A stretch of 64,000 bases of DNA from assembly GCF_035917235.1 (NCBI RefSeq), contig NZ_CP108423.1, forward strand, positions 3,785,001-3,849,000. The letters run 5' to 3'. This document shows, piece after piece, positions 63,088 to 64,000 of this stretch. Below the pieces are notes generated by a model. It was not told the DNA's origin. It made no database searches and was given only the letters and a program-made list of their open reading frames with translations. The DNA comes from Streptomyces sp. NBC_01294. Lineage in GTDB: Bacteria; Actinomycetota; Actinomycetes; Streptomycetales; Streptomycetaceae. Numbering within the stretch: the first letter of the stretch is position 1; each line of letters begins with the position of its first letter. The translations under genes were made by a program, and so were the position numbers.

Positions 63088-63450
63088 TTCTCCCGCTTTC
63101 CACAGCCCGAGGGCGCCGATCGTTTCGTCACCGAATGTTACGGTTCAGTCACATTGAGCGATGGCATGATGCCCGGCGTGTCCTCGAACCGTCGGAGCCA
63201 ACGGCGTGCGGGTGACAATCGGCGGAGTGCCGGCCAAAAATCCGTTGGCGGCACATGGCTCGTCCAGCAATCGGAAAAGCCAACGGTGATGAACCCGCGG
63301 GCTACAGGTTCGCGCTCCTGATCACGTTCGAGACGAAGACGAAGAGGTCATGCCAGACGCGTACCAGGTCGTGCAGGGACCACCGGGTACCTAATCGACG
63401 CGCGCCAAGGGTTTTCTCACGTCGGACAGGAGCCGTGTCGAGTCAGGGGC
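63088..63450. other. Spacer upstream of the multicopper oxidase
   Basis: About 360 bp with no supported ORF; the oxidase promoter should be near 63,100-63,200, where the sequence is AT-richer (AATGTTACGGTTCAG). Confidence 0.4.
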
Positions 63451-63489
63451 CGTGCCACAACGTGCCAGTAGGGGCGGCAAACAGCGGTC
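63451..63489 (+). promoter_or_regulatory. Arm-type sequence of attachment region 5
   Basis: CGTGCCACAACGTGCCAGTA followed by GGGGCGGCAAACAGCGGTC, 129 bp left of core copy 5. Confidence 0.75.
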
Positions 63490-63579
63490 GGCAAAGGATC
63501 CGACACGGCAACGCGACCCGCGTCTCTCGCAGTCGTTTCCGCAGGTCAGCAGCCATACGCACCCCCAAGTGCAGGGTGA

Positions 63580-63621
63580 TTCCCAAGCTTATAGCGCGGG
63601 TTCGATTCCCGTCATCCGCTC
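63580..63621 (+). repeat. att core copy 5
   Basis: 42-bp match to the tRNA-Gly 3' end. The following hairpin region is more diverged (CCATGACAAAAGCCCCAGG), so this may be the oldest or a different right end. Confidence 0.92.
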
Positions 63622-63716
63622 CATGACAAAAGCCCCAGGTCAACGACCTGGGCCTTCGTCGTTGTCCCGGCCTTCCTGGCGCCGCGCACCACCCCCGCAC
63701 CCCTGCCCTTCTCGCG

Positions 63717-63995
63717 TCAGAGCAAGTGCGGCGGCGGTACCACCAGGACCACGGCCAAGAGGCGCGGCCTCATCCGCGGGAGCGCCTGGGTCTCGAACCA
63801 CCCACCGGAGGGGAGCATGTGACGGCGAGCCGTACCGGGAGTGGGGTCGCCGAGTTGGGACGGGTCGATGCCGAGGTCGGCCAGCTCGACGATCTGGTCG
63901 GCGACGGCCTTCACTTCATCGCGCACGACTTTCGGGTAGCCCACCTCGTCCTCGGCGTGGAAGGCGTACTCCCACACCCAACGGTCGTCGGTCAC
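63717..63995 (-). CDS. Hypothetical 92-aa protein at window edge
   Basis: Starts at GTG 63995 ('TDDRWVWEYAFHAEDEVGYP') and ends 'RPRLLAVVLVVPPPHLL'. The middle 'VADQIVELADLGIDPSQLGD' with a following 'SGGWFETQALPRMRPR' resembles small toxin-like proteins of type II toxin-antitoxin loci in actinobacteria, but the similarity is weak. The region to its right, which might hold the partner, is outside the window. Confidence 0.45.
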   Translation of the reverse strand: MTDDRWVWEYAFHAEDEVGYPKVVRDEVKAVADQIVELADLGIDPSQLGDPTPGTARRHMLPSGGWFETQALPRMRPRLLAVVLVVPPPHLL

Positions 63996-64000
63996 CGGGC

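Larger units (their letters stand above)
60675..63579. mobile_element. Integrated segment IV
   Basis: 2.9 kb between att copies 4 and 5. It holds an integrase relic immediately beside the att site and a multicopper oxidase gene. No intact recombinase. Confidence 0.7.

Noticed and set aside
38907..63621. tRNA-Gly genes at the four downstream repeats
   Set aside because: Only the 3' 42 bp are present. The acceptor 5' strand, D arm and half of the anticodon stem are missing.

Overview
The window is high-GC actinobacterial DNA and almost certainly a Streptomyces chromosome. Supporting signs are strong GC third-position bias, many GTG starts, GA-rich ribosome binding sites, a parS site of the Streptomyces type, an HspR-controlled dnaK operon with HAIR operators, an F420/PPOX-family protein, DUF3151, DUF2617 and YbjN proteins, and a clpB/dnaK neighbourhood of the kind found near oriC in this genus. 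There is no CRISPR array, no rRNA and no NRPS/PKS gene.

Positions 1 to about 31,310 are chromosomal core. On the minus strand come tryptophan catabolism (kynA, kynU and a partial kynurenine formamidase), a TetR/ScbR-like regulator with a repeated Pro-rich tail, fba, a parS site, pyrE, an aldose epimerase and a membrane spermidine-synthase homologue. A PLP aminotransferase, a GT-C mannosyltransferase, YbjN and clpB follow. The heat-shock block is clpB plus dnaK-grpE-dnaJ-hspR, with HAIR sites before clpB and dnaK. Between these two lies a small unfamiliar locus at 18,065-19,854. It has a secreted peptide with three 14-residue DTGWT repeats, translationally coupled to a Rieske-like protein that has lost its iron ligands, and a divergent LuxR-type regulator. 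Then come a sugar transferase, a large Fe-S/heme-type oxidoreductase, a Yip1 protein, a phosphoribosyltransferase, dcd and tRNA-Gly(CCC).

From tRNA-Gly(CCC) at 31,236-31,306 to the right edge, the DNA is an accretion of integrated elements. The 42-bp 3' end of the tRNA recurs in the same orientation at 38,907, 58,112, 60,633 and 63,580. Each repeat is preceded at 129-130 bp by a conserved arm-like sequence. This divides the region into four segments. Segment I (7.6 kb) has a frameshifted two-component system, a three-gene translationally coupled operon resembling the Bacillus SdpABC peptide-toxin system, a serine hydrolase and a frameshifted DUF234-type ATPase. Segment II (19 kb) is a stress island: cold-shock protein, DEAD-box helicase, CBS protein, GvpU-like protein, STAS protein, Hsp20 with its regulator, two DUF2267 proteins, CsbD, PRC-barrel proteins, a SpoIIE-type phosphatase, MerR regulator, hemolysin-III protein and quinone reductase. 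Segment III (2.5 kb) holds a TetR regulator and a secreted carboxylesterase. Segment IV (2.9 kb) holds a decayed integrase and a multicopper oxidase. No intact integrase is visible.

Segment II also carries two copies of a roughly 700-bp non-coding sequence rich in GCAGTAC/GCAGTT units. Each ends in a terminator-like hairpin with compensatory base changes. One copy leads an intact MerR-type gene and the other leads its decayed relic, so this looks like a long structured leader or regulatory RNA. Several genes (27,791; 31,727; 36,354; 37,353) carry frameshifts, three of them explained by one missing C/G. Assembly error must be excluded before these are called true pseudogenes.
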